64,000 bases of DNA from Tenrec ecaudatus (Eukaryota > Chordata > Mammalia > Afrosoricida > Tenrecidae), in contig NC_134545.1 of NCBI RefSeq assembly GCF_050624435.1, positions 90,592,563-90,656,562 on the forward strand, given 5' to 3'. Positions 22,560 to 34,816 of this stretch are shown here, piece after piece. A program made the position numbers and the translations under genes. Below the pieces are notes generated by a model. The model searched no databases. It saw only the letters and a list, made by a program, of their open reading frames with translations, and was not told where the DNA came from. Position 1 is the first letter of the stretch, and each line of letters starts with the position of its first letter.

Positions 22560-24312
22560 ACTCTTCTAGCCACAGTCTTTGTGAGCACCGCCAGTAACTG
22601 GGCAGAATGACGAAAATGGAGATAGCTCTAGCCGGCCAGGGGGACGGGTCAGCTTGCTAATGATGTAAATAAGGTGTCTGGCACTAATGGGACCATGCAA
22701 ACAAGCATTGTGAAGATTGGTTAATTTTGCATCCTACTGGGTTTTACAATGAGCCATGTCAGAAGCAGGAAAGGGAGATCACAGTACCATCACAAAAGGA
22801 GAGCTGAGAGTAGAGATAGAGTGTTTTCTCATCCTTAATACCCTTGCAGGCTAAACCTCCTTGACCCAGGAGAACAAGAGCTGTGTCGTCAGAGGAGTGG
22901 CGAAGGGATGATGGCAGGAGAAGTATCAGATGGAGCAGTGTGCTTCCTGGGGCATGGAAAAGAATTGAGTGTCTTTGGACAGGAGGCTTATAGGTGGAGT
23001 AGGGTGCCCCACTCACTTAATTGGGGGTGCGAAGATGAGGCTTATGGTGAAGTGGCCCTTTGGCATTATTGTTTTTTGGTATTTTTAACATAGAAACCAA
23101 GGACTAGAGAAAGGCCTATCTATAGGTATGACTGAGAGACTTCTAACTGAAATAATTGTATCTTGGGTAAAATGGAATCTGTTAACTTCTCTAATAAACT
23201 CAGTGGTCATGAGTATGGTCTATTAGCTCTACGTGACCATTGTAATGAATTATGGAAACCAGCAGAGAAGTATAAAATCCCATAGCAGGGGTGGTTGGTG
23301 TCAGAATTGGTAAAGATAGTTGGATTGGGGAGGTCGGTCGGACTTCTGCTGCATAAGATTCAGCCTTGAGTTTGTTACTACTTCCCCTTGTGAAGTCACA
23401 TGAGGTCAGACACTGCTCTCGTGAGCTGCTTGGATTTACAACAGGGTCTGCCTCATTCCCTTTGTCTGCTTGTCTCTTTCTCTCCCTCCCCACTGTGTAC
23501 TCCTTCAGGCACTCTCTCCCTCTCATTTTCATCTCTCCATTCGTGTGGGCTCGATTTCATAATGCCTCCTACTCTAGCTTCTCAGTTTAGAAATGAAAGC
23601 CTCCTCCGTGTCCCTGAAGGCCTTTCTCCACACTTGCCTGCACTCCCATTGTCCTTCTCCGTTGTTTCCATTTCTGTTGAACACAAACAGTTGTAGACAA
23701 ACCCCCAAATACTGTATCCAATCAAAGGGCATTGATGGAAACATAATCTACATGAGTCCTTTAAAGAAGAGTCATAAATGAAGAAAAGCTGTCATGAATG
23801 TTATAAGTACAATTTTGACAGTTCTATACACTGATAAGGTGATTTTTGTTTTAGGCCTGCAAAATATCCCTGCACTCTATCATTAATTCCACACCAGGGT
23901 CCCAGAATTATGAAAGGACACAAAAGGTTTGGAGAGGATTCAGAGAAGATTCTTAAAATGAGCTGAATTTGCAGAAAAGAAGCCAGATGGCTAATTCAAC
24001 AGTGGCAACAAATCTGGAGAGTGGCAGTGAACAGGGATCACCTCACCACCAGCTTTAATGTTGATAAAAATGAAAATATTTGGGGGAAGGAAGGAAGGAA
24101 GGAAATACTGTTTTGACAGTCCTCAGTCGTACCTCCTCAACTTTCATTTTTTGAGAATTGTAATAGATATTGCCAGCCAAAACAAAGAAGGATGGATTAG
24201 TTAACACCTTAAATTTCCCAGCCAGTGGAGTATGTAGATATTATGTTAAATGCTTGCCATCTTCTAAAATCCAATATACGCTTAGAAACAAACATTCACA
24301 GAAGTTGCAGAA
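22560..24312. other. Single-copy non-coding DNA
   Basis: No gene recognised. Frames of 60-110 codons at 22.7-23.8 kb overlap on both strands and have no domain or splice context. A GGAA microsatellite lies at 24086-24104. Confidence 0.4.
24086..24104 (+). repeat. (GGAA)n microsatellite
   Basis: About four and a half tandem GGAA units. GGAA repeats can be bound by ETS-family factors; no evidence of that here beyond the motif. Confidence 0.9.
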
Positions 24313-24320
24313 TCTTAGAC

Positions 24321-25170
24321 CAGGGGTGCTCAATACATCAATCATCATCTACTAGTGGATCGCAAATATAGTGTGGGTAGATCGTATGGCATTTAAAAAA
24401 ATAGACTTAAGCCTATCATCAATTCCATCACTTAATTGATATACAGCACAGCCAATCACATGCAATCTTAGGTGTCAAACACATGCTCAAACAACTGTGC
24501 TAAGTGCAGAAAAACTGACAAGCTAAGTTACTGCCAATTTTTAGACCTTGGTTTTTTTTTCTCTTAAACGTAAGAAAGGGTATTAAAATGAGTGGGGGAG
24601 CTGGACCAAGTAAGAAGACAAAAATGTATCACTTTCATACAAAATGGGAGATTTTGACACGACAAGTTGACAATCAGCTGAAGTCCGGAGCGCATGAACA
24701 GTTCTAGAACTTACTCGCAGAGGGAAAGGACCCAAACATGAGACAATGTGCTACCTCCTTGACTGCATTAGTTGGCTCTACTTCTTTATGTGAGTCAGCC
24801 TTTGCCCACATAAAGATCATTAAGTCAAAGCACTGTTCCACCATGACTGATGATCATTTGGAAGTGTGCTTGAGGCTGGCTGTCAGCAGCTACCGTGCGG
24901 ACTGTGCATCCCTGGCTCATACCATTCAGTGCAAGTCATCTGAGTAAGCTCAGGTAATGACAAAAAAATGTACATAGTTAAGTGTGCTATTTTGTGCAAT
25001 ATGGACTCACGTAGTTATGCAAGCTACATAAACAGACATTGTACATATAACGAATTCTCAATGCATTTATGAATACATGTAATAAATAAATAAAAAGATA
25101 AGTTTTGCATTTTTTAGTTGGCAGATCGTTTTATAAGTAGCTCGCATGCTGAAACAGTGTGAGCACCCTG
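24321..25170 (+). mobile_element. Internally deleted hAT (Buster-like) transposon
   Basis: Inverted ends CAGGGGTGCTCA (left) and CAGGGTGCTCA (right, complement strand), flanked by 8-bp repeats TCTTAGAC (24313-24320) and CCTTAGAC (25171-25178), 7 of 8 identical. The plus strand keeps the transposase start (from 24591: MSGGAGPSKKTKMYHFH, typical of the leader before a BED zinc finger) and the C-terminal dimerisation region, with most of the transposase deleted between them. It is related to the transposases that gave rise to ZBED/GTF2IRD2-type host genes. Subfamily not assigned. Confidence 0.9.
24738..24950 (+). pseudogene. hAT transposase C-terminal (hATC) remnant
   Basis: A 69-codon frame inside the hAT element. 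Motifs are GSTSLCESAFAHIKIIKSK, the hATC signature (GSTxxCExxFSxMKxIKSKxRSxLTDDHL), followed by LRLAVSSY and the C-terminal QCKSSE then stop. Upstream, the frame is closed by a TAG after HEQF near 24707. This is the dimerisation end of the transposase without the DDE catalytic core. The frame is still open to the normal stop, but it cannot encode an active enzyme. Confidence 0.85.
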
Positions 25171-25178
25171 CCTTAGAC

Positions 25179-28100
25179 ACGTTGCCGTTGACTAAGTAAA
25201 GGTCCTTTATACTTTAGGTAATTTTTGCCTACTGAACTCACGGGAAGTCAACACATGTCTAGGTTTAGTTTAGAAAAATAAAGTCTGTTAGGACAGATAA
25301 TGGTGTTTGCTACTTCTTAAATGCAAAATAGCTGTGTCCTTGGCACCATGATGAAGGCAGAACCATTTGCTCTGATGGAAAGTTATATTTGAAGCTCATC
25401 TGTGCTGGTTTTGTCTCTGTCTGTGACTGAGACAAATTAAATAGCAATTGTATGAGACAGTCTTTGTCTTCATGAAGAATGGAGATGTCCCTTATACGTG
25501 AACTGATGTTTTATTTTCATGTGGACTTGCACTCTAAAATAATAGCTTAGTTAATTATAGTGGAATTCAAGTCAAAATTCTCTACCAGTGCTAGTGAGTG
25601 ACATTCATATTCGCACCAAAGAGCTCATCAGGGTTTGGGTGATTAGAACAAATATAAAGAAGATTAACTACGGCTGGGCCGTTATTTCTAAATTGCCCTA
25701 GCTTCAACCTTTTTCTCATTTGGACAGTTGTATTTTGTGAGAATGGGGTATTTCAGATTTCTTTGTTAGGGTCTCACGATGCTTTGGGTTTAATGGCATT
25801 CTACGGAAGAGCATAGAGATCTCAAAGTTAAGTAACAAACCAAGCTCCTTGTTTCAGAGTATTTGAAGTTTAACGGAACACCAGGTTACTTCTGTTGAAA
25901 TAACCATGGATGAGAACCTTCGGGAATGGAATTCCATCTCACCTTTCCAGTTTGGCTGGGACAGAGGCTGTGGCAATGAGGAAGTGGGCTTAAGAAAGGG
26001 TGTGCCTACTATAGAGACTGCATTTTCTGGTCCCCTAGATATCATTTGGAATCAGAATGCTGAACGAGGCCATTTCTGTAGAAAACGGTTGGAGTCACTA
26101 CTCTTTCTTATAGCTCAATAGGAAGTGAAGCCTGGGTTCCTCCACCATCGCATTGATGAAGATCCTTATTAGTGCCCTCCAGTGAGATGTGCATTTAACA
26201 TTGACTTTACGTGGACAAGCAACATGGGAAGGATATGGATTCAACTTTCAATGACTTGAGGATACTCTTTGAATGCCTCATATCTTTGCTCTGAATTCTT
26301 CCAATGCCGAAAGGCAGCCATGACTAGAGATGTTTACATTGTGGGAGGAGGTGGGAGAGAGGTAAATTTCTGAGCACCCTTCCCTACCATAAGCAGGATG
26401 GTTTCATACCTCTATTTTGTATATTACCATTTTGTATTAACATTGATTTAGAAAGAAAATAGTTCCACTGTCAAATATAATGGCATTTAATATATCATAT
26501 GACATACCAAGATTATTGTGCATATAATATATTTTATAATAGGTGACTTATTATATATTATTTATTTTATTAGTGAAGCTTTTAGATAACTAGATTGACT
26601 GATAATTGATATGAATATTGGTTAAAATGGAGATTGACAGACTTATCATATGGAACTTATTTTCCCAACCCATGTCATTTACATCAATAGAGAAACAAGA
26701 GTATTTTAAAATAATTTATCCATAACACTAGGGGTGCAGACAGGGGTAAGATGCCTGCAGTAGAGTAGAAAGTGTAAGCAATTCCTGGAAAATAGAAGAC
26801 AAATTGTTAAGTTTCTCCTTACTGGTCTATGTTATTTTTCCCTTTTAATGTCATGCATGGTTCACTAATACAATAAAGACACTCTATTGTTGTTTTACTT
26901 TGTACCTTTTTGACTACTCATTTATGTGAGTGTTTTAACAATTACATTTCTTCTGTATTTCTATTCAGTTTTATGCCTTTCTCTTAACTATTTGTTCCAT
27001 TTAGTCTTTTACATTTTAGACACTTCTGGCTTTTCTGGAAACACATCTGAATATATGCATCACCCCTGAAATAATATAAAATGTACCTGAATATGGAAAA
27101 CAGTATGAACTACTTGTCATTATCATTTGCCCGTTAATGTTGAAATTTTGTTATTTTTTGAAACTACTTCCCATTTGTTTGTTGTTTTTTTAAAAATTTC
27201 AGTTCTATCTTATGAAGGAACTTGTCTTGTCAATCTGTAAAATAGTATAAATATGTTGGCACATATACTGACCCTACTGTTTGAGGTTTTACAATCACCC
27301 GAAGAGATAGAAGCAATTGGAAACATGCATTTTAAATTCATCAGGTAACAGCTACTGTGTTAAATACTTCAGTGAATTCCAATATTTATTATTGGATTTG
27401 ATTCCCAAGTTGTACAGAGAGATTAAGGTGATCATCTCCTATTTCAACATTTTTCATTGCAGCTACTATCCAGATTCTGAATACCCTATTTATTAAAAAG
27501 AAATAGATTTAACACTTAGATATTTTGAACCTTCAATTTGACAGTATCTTTCATTTTTTAAATGAATGCAATTATCCTTAGCTATGAAGTGTGATAATTT
27601 ACTCATATTGAACTTTGAAATTAAAGGAATTTCAAGACAGTTACAGGCAGCTCATTGGTTGTAAGTGGGATGTTGACATGGGGAATAAGTTAATTTAATC
27701 GTTGTTTGAATTAATGCACATAAATCATATTATTCTTCTGTGAACAGTGCCATAAAATACTTCAGTTTTTAACAAAGTTCTCAGATAACATGTGAAAAGC
27801 ACATTTTCATGGGAAAAGTAACTTTTCACACATTTAGAAATGATATGTAACCTTACAGAGCTTTGCTTTTATGACCTATCTTGATGTCCAACCATTCAGA
27901 TGACATCTGTACTAGAATCTACCCAAGATCATTTTTCTCCAGGCTTTGAAGGACTGTGAGTTAGAGAACTGGGTTCTATTTTGGCCTAAAATATTAGCTT
28001 TTATAAGACCTGAGATAAATCACTTAATAAAACTTTTTGTTTCTTGGATTCTTCATTTATAAGTGAGATTGAATTGTTATTCCTGATCTGCTTTTTGAAA

Positions 28101-30414
28101 TCGTATCATTCAGTTGAAAATTACTTTTATTTATATGTTTATTACTAGAGGAAGGCTTCTATTGCTGGTAAATTAAATGATCGAAACCCATTTTAACTAA
28201 AAAAAATTATCAGTTCCAAAATATTCAAAAATTTCATCCAGTGTTGCCATGAATTCTCTCCCTTTCTCAAGTATATATGTGTTAGCTTCATTATCAGACA
28301 GGCTAAGTGGCCAAAAGAGCTAAAAACTTATTCTCAACCTAATTATCAATCCAGAGGAAACCTCGTGTGGGAGACGTTGGGCAAACTATGATCATTGTGG
28401 TTAAAGGAAAGGGGCACTTGGCTGTCCAATACTCGATTTTGGTCCACGTCCACAGCCAAGGAACAGATTCGCCCATGTGCTAAGGGAATAGATTCCCTAA
28501 AGGAAAATGTCAGTACAGATAGCCAAAGACAGAATGGATACTAAGTAGATAAAACCACCAGCTGTCCTCTACAATCAGCCAGGAGACTACCGTCAGATAC
28601 ATATGCTTTAATTCTATCTATCCTTCCAAAATTCAACGAGCTATTCTGTCCAACAGTGAACTTTTATATACATCTGAGTCAGAGAATTTGTAATTTACCT
28701 TCTCTCAAGTATTTTTCTGATTAATTCTAGAGTGCATTAGAATAAGTGGGACCATGTAAAACCTTTCATTTGAAAGATCCACTCCTGTAGAAATAAGTGC
28801 ATTAAAATCCTCAGTTTTACACAGATTCATTGAGTCCACTGATCTGTGACTTACCCTGCAGCTTAGAGGCAAGGGTGAAACTAGGAAAGAAGATAGATGA
28901 ATGGGCACTATCTAAACTCATCAAGTGAATTACCACGTAATTGGAAAACGTAATATCTAACATAGAACTCTCAGAAGACAGGGCTGGTGGTCTGATCCAA
29001 TAGCAGCACTTGAACTATACACACACACGGACCATCATCAGTCCAAACTGAGTCAACAGCAATAACAACGTCTAAATTTTATATGATGAACTATTGGTGT
29101 TTGCTCTCAAGTTCTGGATCCCAAAATGTCAAATTCAGAGATCTCTGGAGCTTTCAATTCCCCGATCAATTGAGATGTTTCATTTTACCTTATTTCCGTT
29201 TCAGTCTAACTAGGCTGTTAACATGTCTCCAAATTTTTCCCCACCCAGTCAATGACCACTGTTCTTGGAAATGGCTGGTTCCAAGCCCTGATGCTATTGG
29301 CATTTTATTAATAGGTGTTCTTTGCGTTGTTACATCGCCCAAATAATATCTGCATACTCTATGGTCACTTGAAGAATCTAGGAACTCATATCTCCTCCTG
29401 GACCTCATACAAGCCTTCTTATTCAACATTCTGACATGACTTGTGTCAAAAAAACAACTTTTTGCTTCTCAGAGTAGAGCTTTCTCCGGTGGAGGGGACA
29501 CCCGTTTAACTTCCTTTAAATGCTATTGCATTAAGCCACAAGTCAAAACTGCATCTCCCCACCTCCCCCCAACGCACACACACACACCTCCAAACTTACC
29601 CATTTTTGAGCTTTTATTTGAATAATTAATTTTTCTCCCTAGATTATCCAGGGCATATCAACCCGTTTTTTCCTGGGTCACCTTATTACCTTAAAGTCTT
29701 GATTTTGTTGCATTTATTCCCCAGTGATATTTGGATTTCATCTGTTTCTCTCTGTGCTTTAAAACTTGAAGTGAAGAGTAAATATTTCTCTTTCCATAAT
29801 GAGACGCACAGATTTCTGGCATCTAAATGATCCTGACTAAAATCAATCATTCCAATTTAGTTTTAACTAGAACCATTTTTATTGCCTATTGATTTTCATC
29901 TTCACAATCAAGTGCACATGGAGAAGGGAGATTGGACTCCAACATGAGACCCATCACTGGCTTCATGAGTTTCTGGAAAATCTATATCGCATAACTTAGA
30001 AAAGCAAATATTATGTAAGAAGCCTTACATCTGAGACTAGCCTTCCTTTCAGTCATGTGTCCATCACTTGCCAATTATGCAAACCCTCCGTCAGCCATTC
30101 TAATGCCCTGCCACAGCACAATACCACAGGGGCTGCTTAGAGTAGAGATGTGCAGATGCAGGAAATAACCTTTGAATTGAGACTTAAAAAGTGGTTGGAT
30201 TTCAATTCATTAACATTACCTGTCATCTTGAGGCTTTTATGAACATCCCAAGAAGCATCATTGACATTGTATATCAGAGAACTGAATGTTTGCCCATGAG
30301 ATACCATTCCCAGTCCAGATACTACTAGTGGATGATAGACTATTTCTGCTAAGCTAAAATACATTTACAATGTTATAAGTAATGGTTATGTATCTGCTTA
30401 TTGACTACTTTCTC
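25179..30414. other. AT-rich, repeat-poor interval
   Basis: About 5.2 kb with no AfroSINE, RTE or L1 that I recognise. The only traces are an old MIR (27945-28070), a MIR-like trace near 27345-27480 and an AT palindrome-rich stretch near 26515-26580. Frames of 60-87 codons (for example 25906-26121 and 29083-29346) have no known domain. Absence of young insertions may be chance or selection. Confidence 0.4.
27945..28070 (+). repeat. MIR-like SINE, old
   Basis: AGAACTGGGTTCTATTTTGGC, GACCTGAGATAAATCACTTAA and CTTGGATTCTTCATTTATAA follow the MIR order (ctgggttc...gaccttgggcaagtcacttaa...cctcatctgtaaa). Diverged. Confidence 0.55.
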
Positions 30415-30525
30415 CAGTAAACTGAAGCCAAAGGTTGTTTACTATTTTGTTCACATCGGTGTCTCCACCCTTAGAATAGTGTTTGATATATAACAGGCAG
30501 CGAATAAAAGTTTTCTGAATGCGTC
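30415..30525 (+). repeat. L2 LINE 3' end
   Basis: TTTGTTCACATCGGTGTCTCC, CTTAGAATAGTGTTTGATAT, AGGCAGCGAATAAAAGTTTTC and TGAATG match the L2 3' end (tttgttcactgctgtatcccc ... agaacagtgcctggcac ... caataaatgtttgttgaatg). Confidence 0.65.
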
Positions 30526-30749
30526 CAGTTTAGAAGACTTCTTAATCAAAAATTTCTCTCAGTAGTATCAACTAATTGGTAATTGTCCAGTATGATCATT
30601 TAATTGGCTTTAGAATTCAAGCTGAACTGTATTTGTCACCCATGTTTGTCACTAACAACAACTACATTTTGTTGTTACTTGAGAATATATCTTATCTTCT
30701 TCATTACTAGATACCAGTCTGTCTCCCTAACTGAATACTTTCAGCTACA

Positions 30750-31362
30750 TTCCTCATACTGGACCAATAGGTAACATCATGATAACGGAGGGAAGATTGA
30801 AGTAGTGTATTTCATCTTGCTTGGATCCACAATCAGTGTTCACAGAAGCAGCAGATAAGAGCCCAAACATAGCATTTCATTGGGCAAATCTGCTGCACAA
30901 GACCGCTTTAAAGGGTTGAAAAGCAAGGACGTTACTTTGAGGACTAAAGTACACCTGACCCATATCATTGCATTTTCAACTGCCTCTTAAACATTTAAAG
31001 TGTACACTGAATAAAGAAGACTGAAAAAGGATCAACCCGTTTGAATGATGAATTGGGCAAAGGATATTGAAAGTATTGTGGACTACGTAATGGTCTGGCA
31101 GTACAGCCAGAGTGCTCCTTAAAGGCAAGGATGGCAACACTCCATGTCACATATTTGGAACCTATTTTCAGGAACGCCTAATCCCTGGAGAATGGCATCA
31201 TGCTTAGTAAAGTAGACGGGCAGCGAAAAAGTGGGAGGCCCTGAACAAGACGGATAGACAAGTGGCTGAACCAATGGGCTCAAGTATAAGAACAGAACAG
31301 TTCATTCTCTTGCACATTGGGTAGCTATGAGTCATCATCAGCAACAACAACAACAACGACAT
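30750..31362 (+). mobile_element. RTE LINE 3' end
   Basis: From TACTGGACCAATAGGTAAC through TTGGATCCACAATCAGTGT, CATTTCATTGGGCAAATCT and GGCAGCGAAAAAGTGGGAGG to the tail GGTAGCTATGAGTC and CAACAACAACAACAACG. It spans the end of the reverse-transcriptase ORF and the 3' end. Frames are broken. Same order as 15860-16160 and 20265-20812. Confidence 0.85.
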
Positions 31363-31689
31363 AACTCTTATTTTCTTTTAAAAGAGGGGACATCATGGAT
31401 CATGCACAGGCACTAACAATTATAAGCTAATGGCTTCTATTTCCTGATTCCTCAGTGTGTTACCTTGGCCAAGGGGAGCTACATTTTCAGACACATAAAT
31501 GCTGTAACGAATTGGGATCGATTCCTTGGTTAATGGTTACTGGTGTATATTGGAAGGGCCTTCAAAAATGTATGGAAATTCAAAATGGAAAGATAATGAG
31601 AATATTTTACAAAGTTTTTGAAGCATCTCTGTGCTTATGGATTTGCAAATGAACACAGATTATGCATTCATACATATATTGCATCTAGC

Positions 31690-31955
31690 CCTGCCGCAGA
31701 GGTATTGTAGTATTGCAGACCACTGCAGTAAAGCGAATTTCGCAAGTAAGCAAATATTATAGTAAAGCAGGTCACACACACTTTTGAGCTTTTCAGTCTA
31801 TAAACATGTTATGGTTACACTATATATGGTCTGTTATGAAAATAGTGAGAATTATCAGATTGTGGCAGAGACAGTAGTGAGCACAGGCTATTGGAAAACT
31901 TATGTCAATAAAATTGCTCAGCACACGGTTACCAAGCAGACCTTCAGTTTGTAAA
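31690..31955 (+). mobile_element. Short Tigger1-like DNA transposon
   Basis: CAGAGGTATTGTAGTATTGC and CAGACCACTGCAGTAAAGCG match the left end of Tigger1 (pogo branch of Tc1/mariner), followed by AGCAGGTCACAC and ATGTTATGGTTACACTATA. It then jumps to the right-end region (GAGAATTATCAGATTGTG, CCTTCAGTTTGTAAAAAC). An internal deletion removed the transposase. The right inverted end is decayed into an A-rich tract. Confidence 0.7.
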
Positions 31956-32047
31956 AACAAACAAACAAAAAAACCAACCATGTTTGTAGAGTACAGTAAT
32001 GTGGAGTGAAATCCAATGATGATGCCTCTGCATGAATTATATATCTA

Positions 32048-32248
32048 TGTAACATCACTGCCATCAAGTTGATTCTGACACATGATGGCCCTACAGAACA
32101 GGGTAGAACTGCCCCTGTGGGTTTCCAAAATTATAACTCTTGATGGGAGTGGGAAGCCTCATCTTTTCCCCAAGGTGCCTGATGGTTTCAAACTGCTGAC
32201 CTCGTGGAACACAGCCCAGTGTGTAACCACTGCGCCACCTTGGCTCCT
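32048..32248 (-). mobile_element. AfroSINE
   Basis: TCACTGCCATCAAGTTGATTC, GATGGCCCTACAGAACAGGG, AACTGCCCCTGTGGGTTTCC and the head GTAACCACTGCGCCACCTTGG. Full length and relatively well preserved. The 90-codon plus frame through it is not a gene. Confidence 0.9.
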
Positions 32249-32249
32249 T

Positions 32250-33261
32250 ATATATTATATAGATAATATGCTTTCTGTGAGTATACCGTGGGAGTATGTC
32301 TTCTATGATTCAACACTAACTGATATGTCTACTATATGGCAGGCACTGAATTAGACACCATTGTCTCCAATCTTTCGAAAACTACTATGTCTTATAATTA
32401 TTCCAGAGATTTGAATACACATTGACTTCATTCTCAAATAAGTTATCTTTTTCAAATGCTTCACAGTCTTCCTAACAGCCTATTCCTTTCCAAAATATTT
32501 ATAAAATGGAACATTTCTGCATCATAAATATACTAACATGATTTCACCAGCTCCTGCCAAAGCATTTTGCATTATGGAGTTAAAAAAAAAGGTGGGAAAC
32601 CAACCACCAACAGCAGACTGTTTCTACTAGCTGAGGTCCATCTAGGAAATGGTCCAAGGGGAGCTTTTAAACTTGGATGCATTCTCAGTGAGGCTCCAAT
32701 TTTCATATCCGTTTAGGCTCCTACAATGCACGGCTGCTACAGAAGAGCCTCTTCGATGATGCGATACAAATAAAAGTTCCAATTAAATAAGGTCCCAGTT
32801 AGTGATTGTATTCTGAACCTTAACCTGAGAATCCTCGGTATAAAATTTTGGAAATATTCATGCCTGAATTTTCACTTAAAGATTGAAATAAAATCCTTTC
32901 TTTAAGGATGAGAGCCCACCAAGTAATACTAGAGAAAGATTTTAGATAGATAGATAGATAGATGCATATATCTATACATATAGGATTATGTATTAATGTA
33001 AATACTAATGATTGTGTATGTATTAGTTTTAAGGCCATTGGTTAACTTAACATATAAAATATGTATATATAATATATATTTTGTTCAGAGACTGAACAAT
33101 GACATGTTTCCTTCCAGCCTAACATCTACTCTTCTCTTAAGTAATAGTAACATGTCCAATTACTAACCTCAGAGACGTTTTCTCAATTGAAAAATGCATG
33201 GAAAGTGTTTAAAACCATGCCTGGCTTGTGATAGTTTTCACCAACATTGTTATTATTGTTG
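32250..33261. other. AT-rich single-copy DNA
   Basis: No gene recognised. It contains a GATA microsatellite (32944-32963) and an old interspersed repeat trace near 32310-32400 (ACTATATGGCAGGCACTGAAT). Confidence 0.4.
32944..32963 (+). repeat. (GATA)n microsatellite
   Basis: Five tandem GATA units followed by AT-rich sequence. Confidence 0.95.
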
Positions 33262-33385
33262 CCAGGTGTCATAAAGTTAGTTTTCCACTCAAAGAGGGAG
33301 ATTCCAAGTGACACAGATCATTCCTGTTGGGTTTCTGATGATGTCATCTTTATGGAAGCGGGTCGGTCTTTCTCCATTGGCAAAA
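33262..33385 (-). mobile_element. AfroSINE, degenerate
   Basis: CATTCCTGTTGGGTTTCTGA, then ATCTTTATGGAAGCGGGTC and GTCTTTCTCC, match the internal part of reversed AfroSINE. Both ends are eroded. Confidence 0.55.
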
Positions 33386-33555
33386 ATTAGGCATTATTAT
33401 TTCCATGATAATTGTTGTTTTCTGTCATTAGTTTGTTGCGGCTGATAAGAAACTCTTCATTTAATTTCAACTAAACAGAGTCTGCATCCCAAAAGCATAG
33501 GATGACTTTCATTTTCCTACTTTAGTTTCCACTTGTCAATGTGTTATCAATGTGA

Positions 33556-33569
33556 CCAGCAGAGGGTGC
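33556..33569 (+). promoter_or_regulatory. CTCF-like binding motif
   Basis: CCAGCAGAGGGTGC matches the CTCF core at all but the usual C after GGG (CCAGCAGAGGGCGC being the common form). It lies in single-copy sequence, which makes it a better candidate than a repeat-borne match. Confidence 0.45.
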
Positions 33570-33769
33570 AAGGAGTTCTTTAAAAATGTAAACCTTGAGT
33601 CTCCAGTTAACAGAAAGAAGGTAATGAGGATTATTTGTGGGAGGGTCAGATTCTCACAGACTAAATGTACATGTAACTCCTGTTTTGTATTTCCAACTGC
33701 CAAGTGGGGACACAAATAAGGTCATTTTCTTTGTTGGCAATTATGTGATTCAATGATACCTGTTACAGA

Positions 33770-34075
33770 AGTTACTACAAATGAGATTCTATTTTTCTTA
33801 ATTAATCATGTCATTGGGTGCTCCTACAAATCTTATAACAATCCATCATTCAATAGTATTATGCACATTTGTACATATATTGCCATAAACAGTTCCAAAA
33901 CAATTTATTTCAACTTGAGCTCTTGGTATCAGCTCCTATTTTTTCCCCTCTCTCCCCCATTCACCCACCCTCTTGAATCCTTGATCAATTATATATTATT
34001 GTTATTGTTTTGTGTCTTTTACACTGTCTGTTGTCTCCTTTCACCCACCTTTCCGTTATTCATATGAACTGTTCT
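33770..34075 (-). mobile_element. L1 3' end, minus strand
   Basis: GGGTGCTCCTACAAATCTTAT, ATTATGCACATTTGTACATA, CTTGGTATCAGCTCC and TTTCACCCACCTTTCCGTTATTC parallel the L1 3'UTR at 17150-17380 in the same order. Truncated at about 300 bases. The 104-codon frame is non-coding L1. Confidence 0.75.
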
Positions 34076-34816
34076 CAGAGGCAAATTCACTCAGCTTACA
34101 ATGAATTTATGCACATATTCATTCATTCAGTCACACAGATATTTCAGAATGGGAGTGGTAAGGTGTGTTTAAAAATGTGAGCCATGTTTGTAAGAGGTAA
34201 AAGGAAGGGTTCAAAGAATACTAGCTAAGGAGAACAGGGATTTAAGAGGTTTTGGTATCTCTTTGGTATCTAGTTTAAAGTCAGGTCCAAAAGGAAGCTA
34301 AGAAGCCATTTAATTATCCAAATTCTCATTAGTGATAATTCATTAGTATGCCAATATTATGCATGTGTGTTAATCACCTCCCAGATAGAGCTTCCTCTGG
34401 AGGACGGCAAAATGAGATTTTTAATTCTTCCAGCAGCTTTCACTTTTTCCCGTGCCTTTGCTTAAACCTTCTGCTTCTCAAATTGCGTTGACACATAGCA
34501 TCACACCTCATCGTCACAGTGGACCAGAGAGGCCAGAAAAGCCATGATGTTGAACTTGACTTCCATTACTCTCTGCCATCTCTATGCAACAGGAGGAAAC
34601 TAAGGACACGTAGCCATTACATCAATTGGGACTGGAATCGAGGGTCTTGTTTTTCCATTCCCATTTGGTAGCTAGGCTAGAGATACCCAGAGAACAACCT
34701 CAGTAAATATTTTCCGGATGAATTTCTGCTACTACTCTGTTGACTCGGTTTCATCAATGGGACAGTCTCTGGGATCAGCAGGCTTTCAGCAAAAGATCCT
34801 GAGAGCCTCTTCCTTC
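34076..34816. other. Single-copy non-coding DNA
   Basis: No repeat or gene recognised between two L1 fragments. Confidence 0.4.

Noticed and set aside
23200..23696. Overlapping frames of 74-110 codons suggestive of an exon.
   Set aside because: They overlap on both strands with no domain, and no convincing splice-site pair supports one of them.
25906..26121. A 71-codon frame in repeat-poor DNA as a possible conserved exon.
   Set aside because: No domain or flanking splice pattern; a frame of this length is expected by chance.
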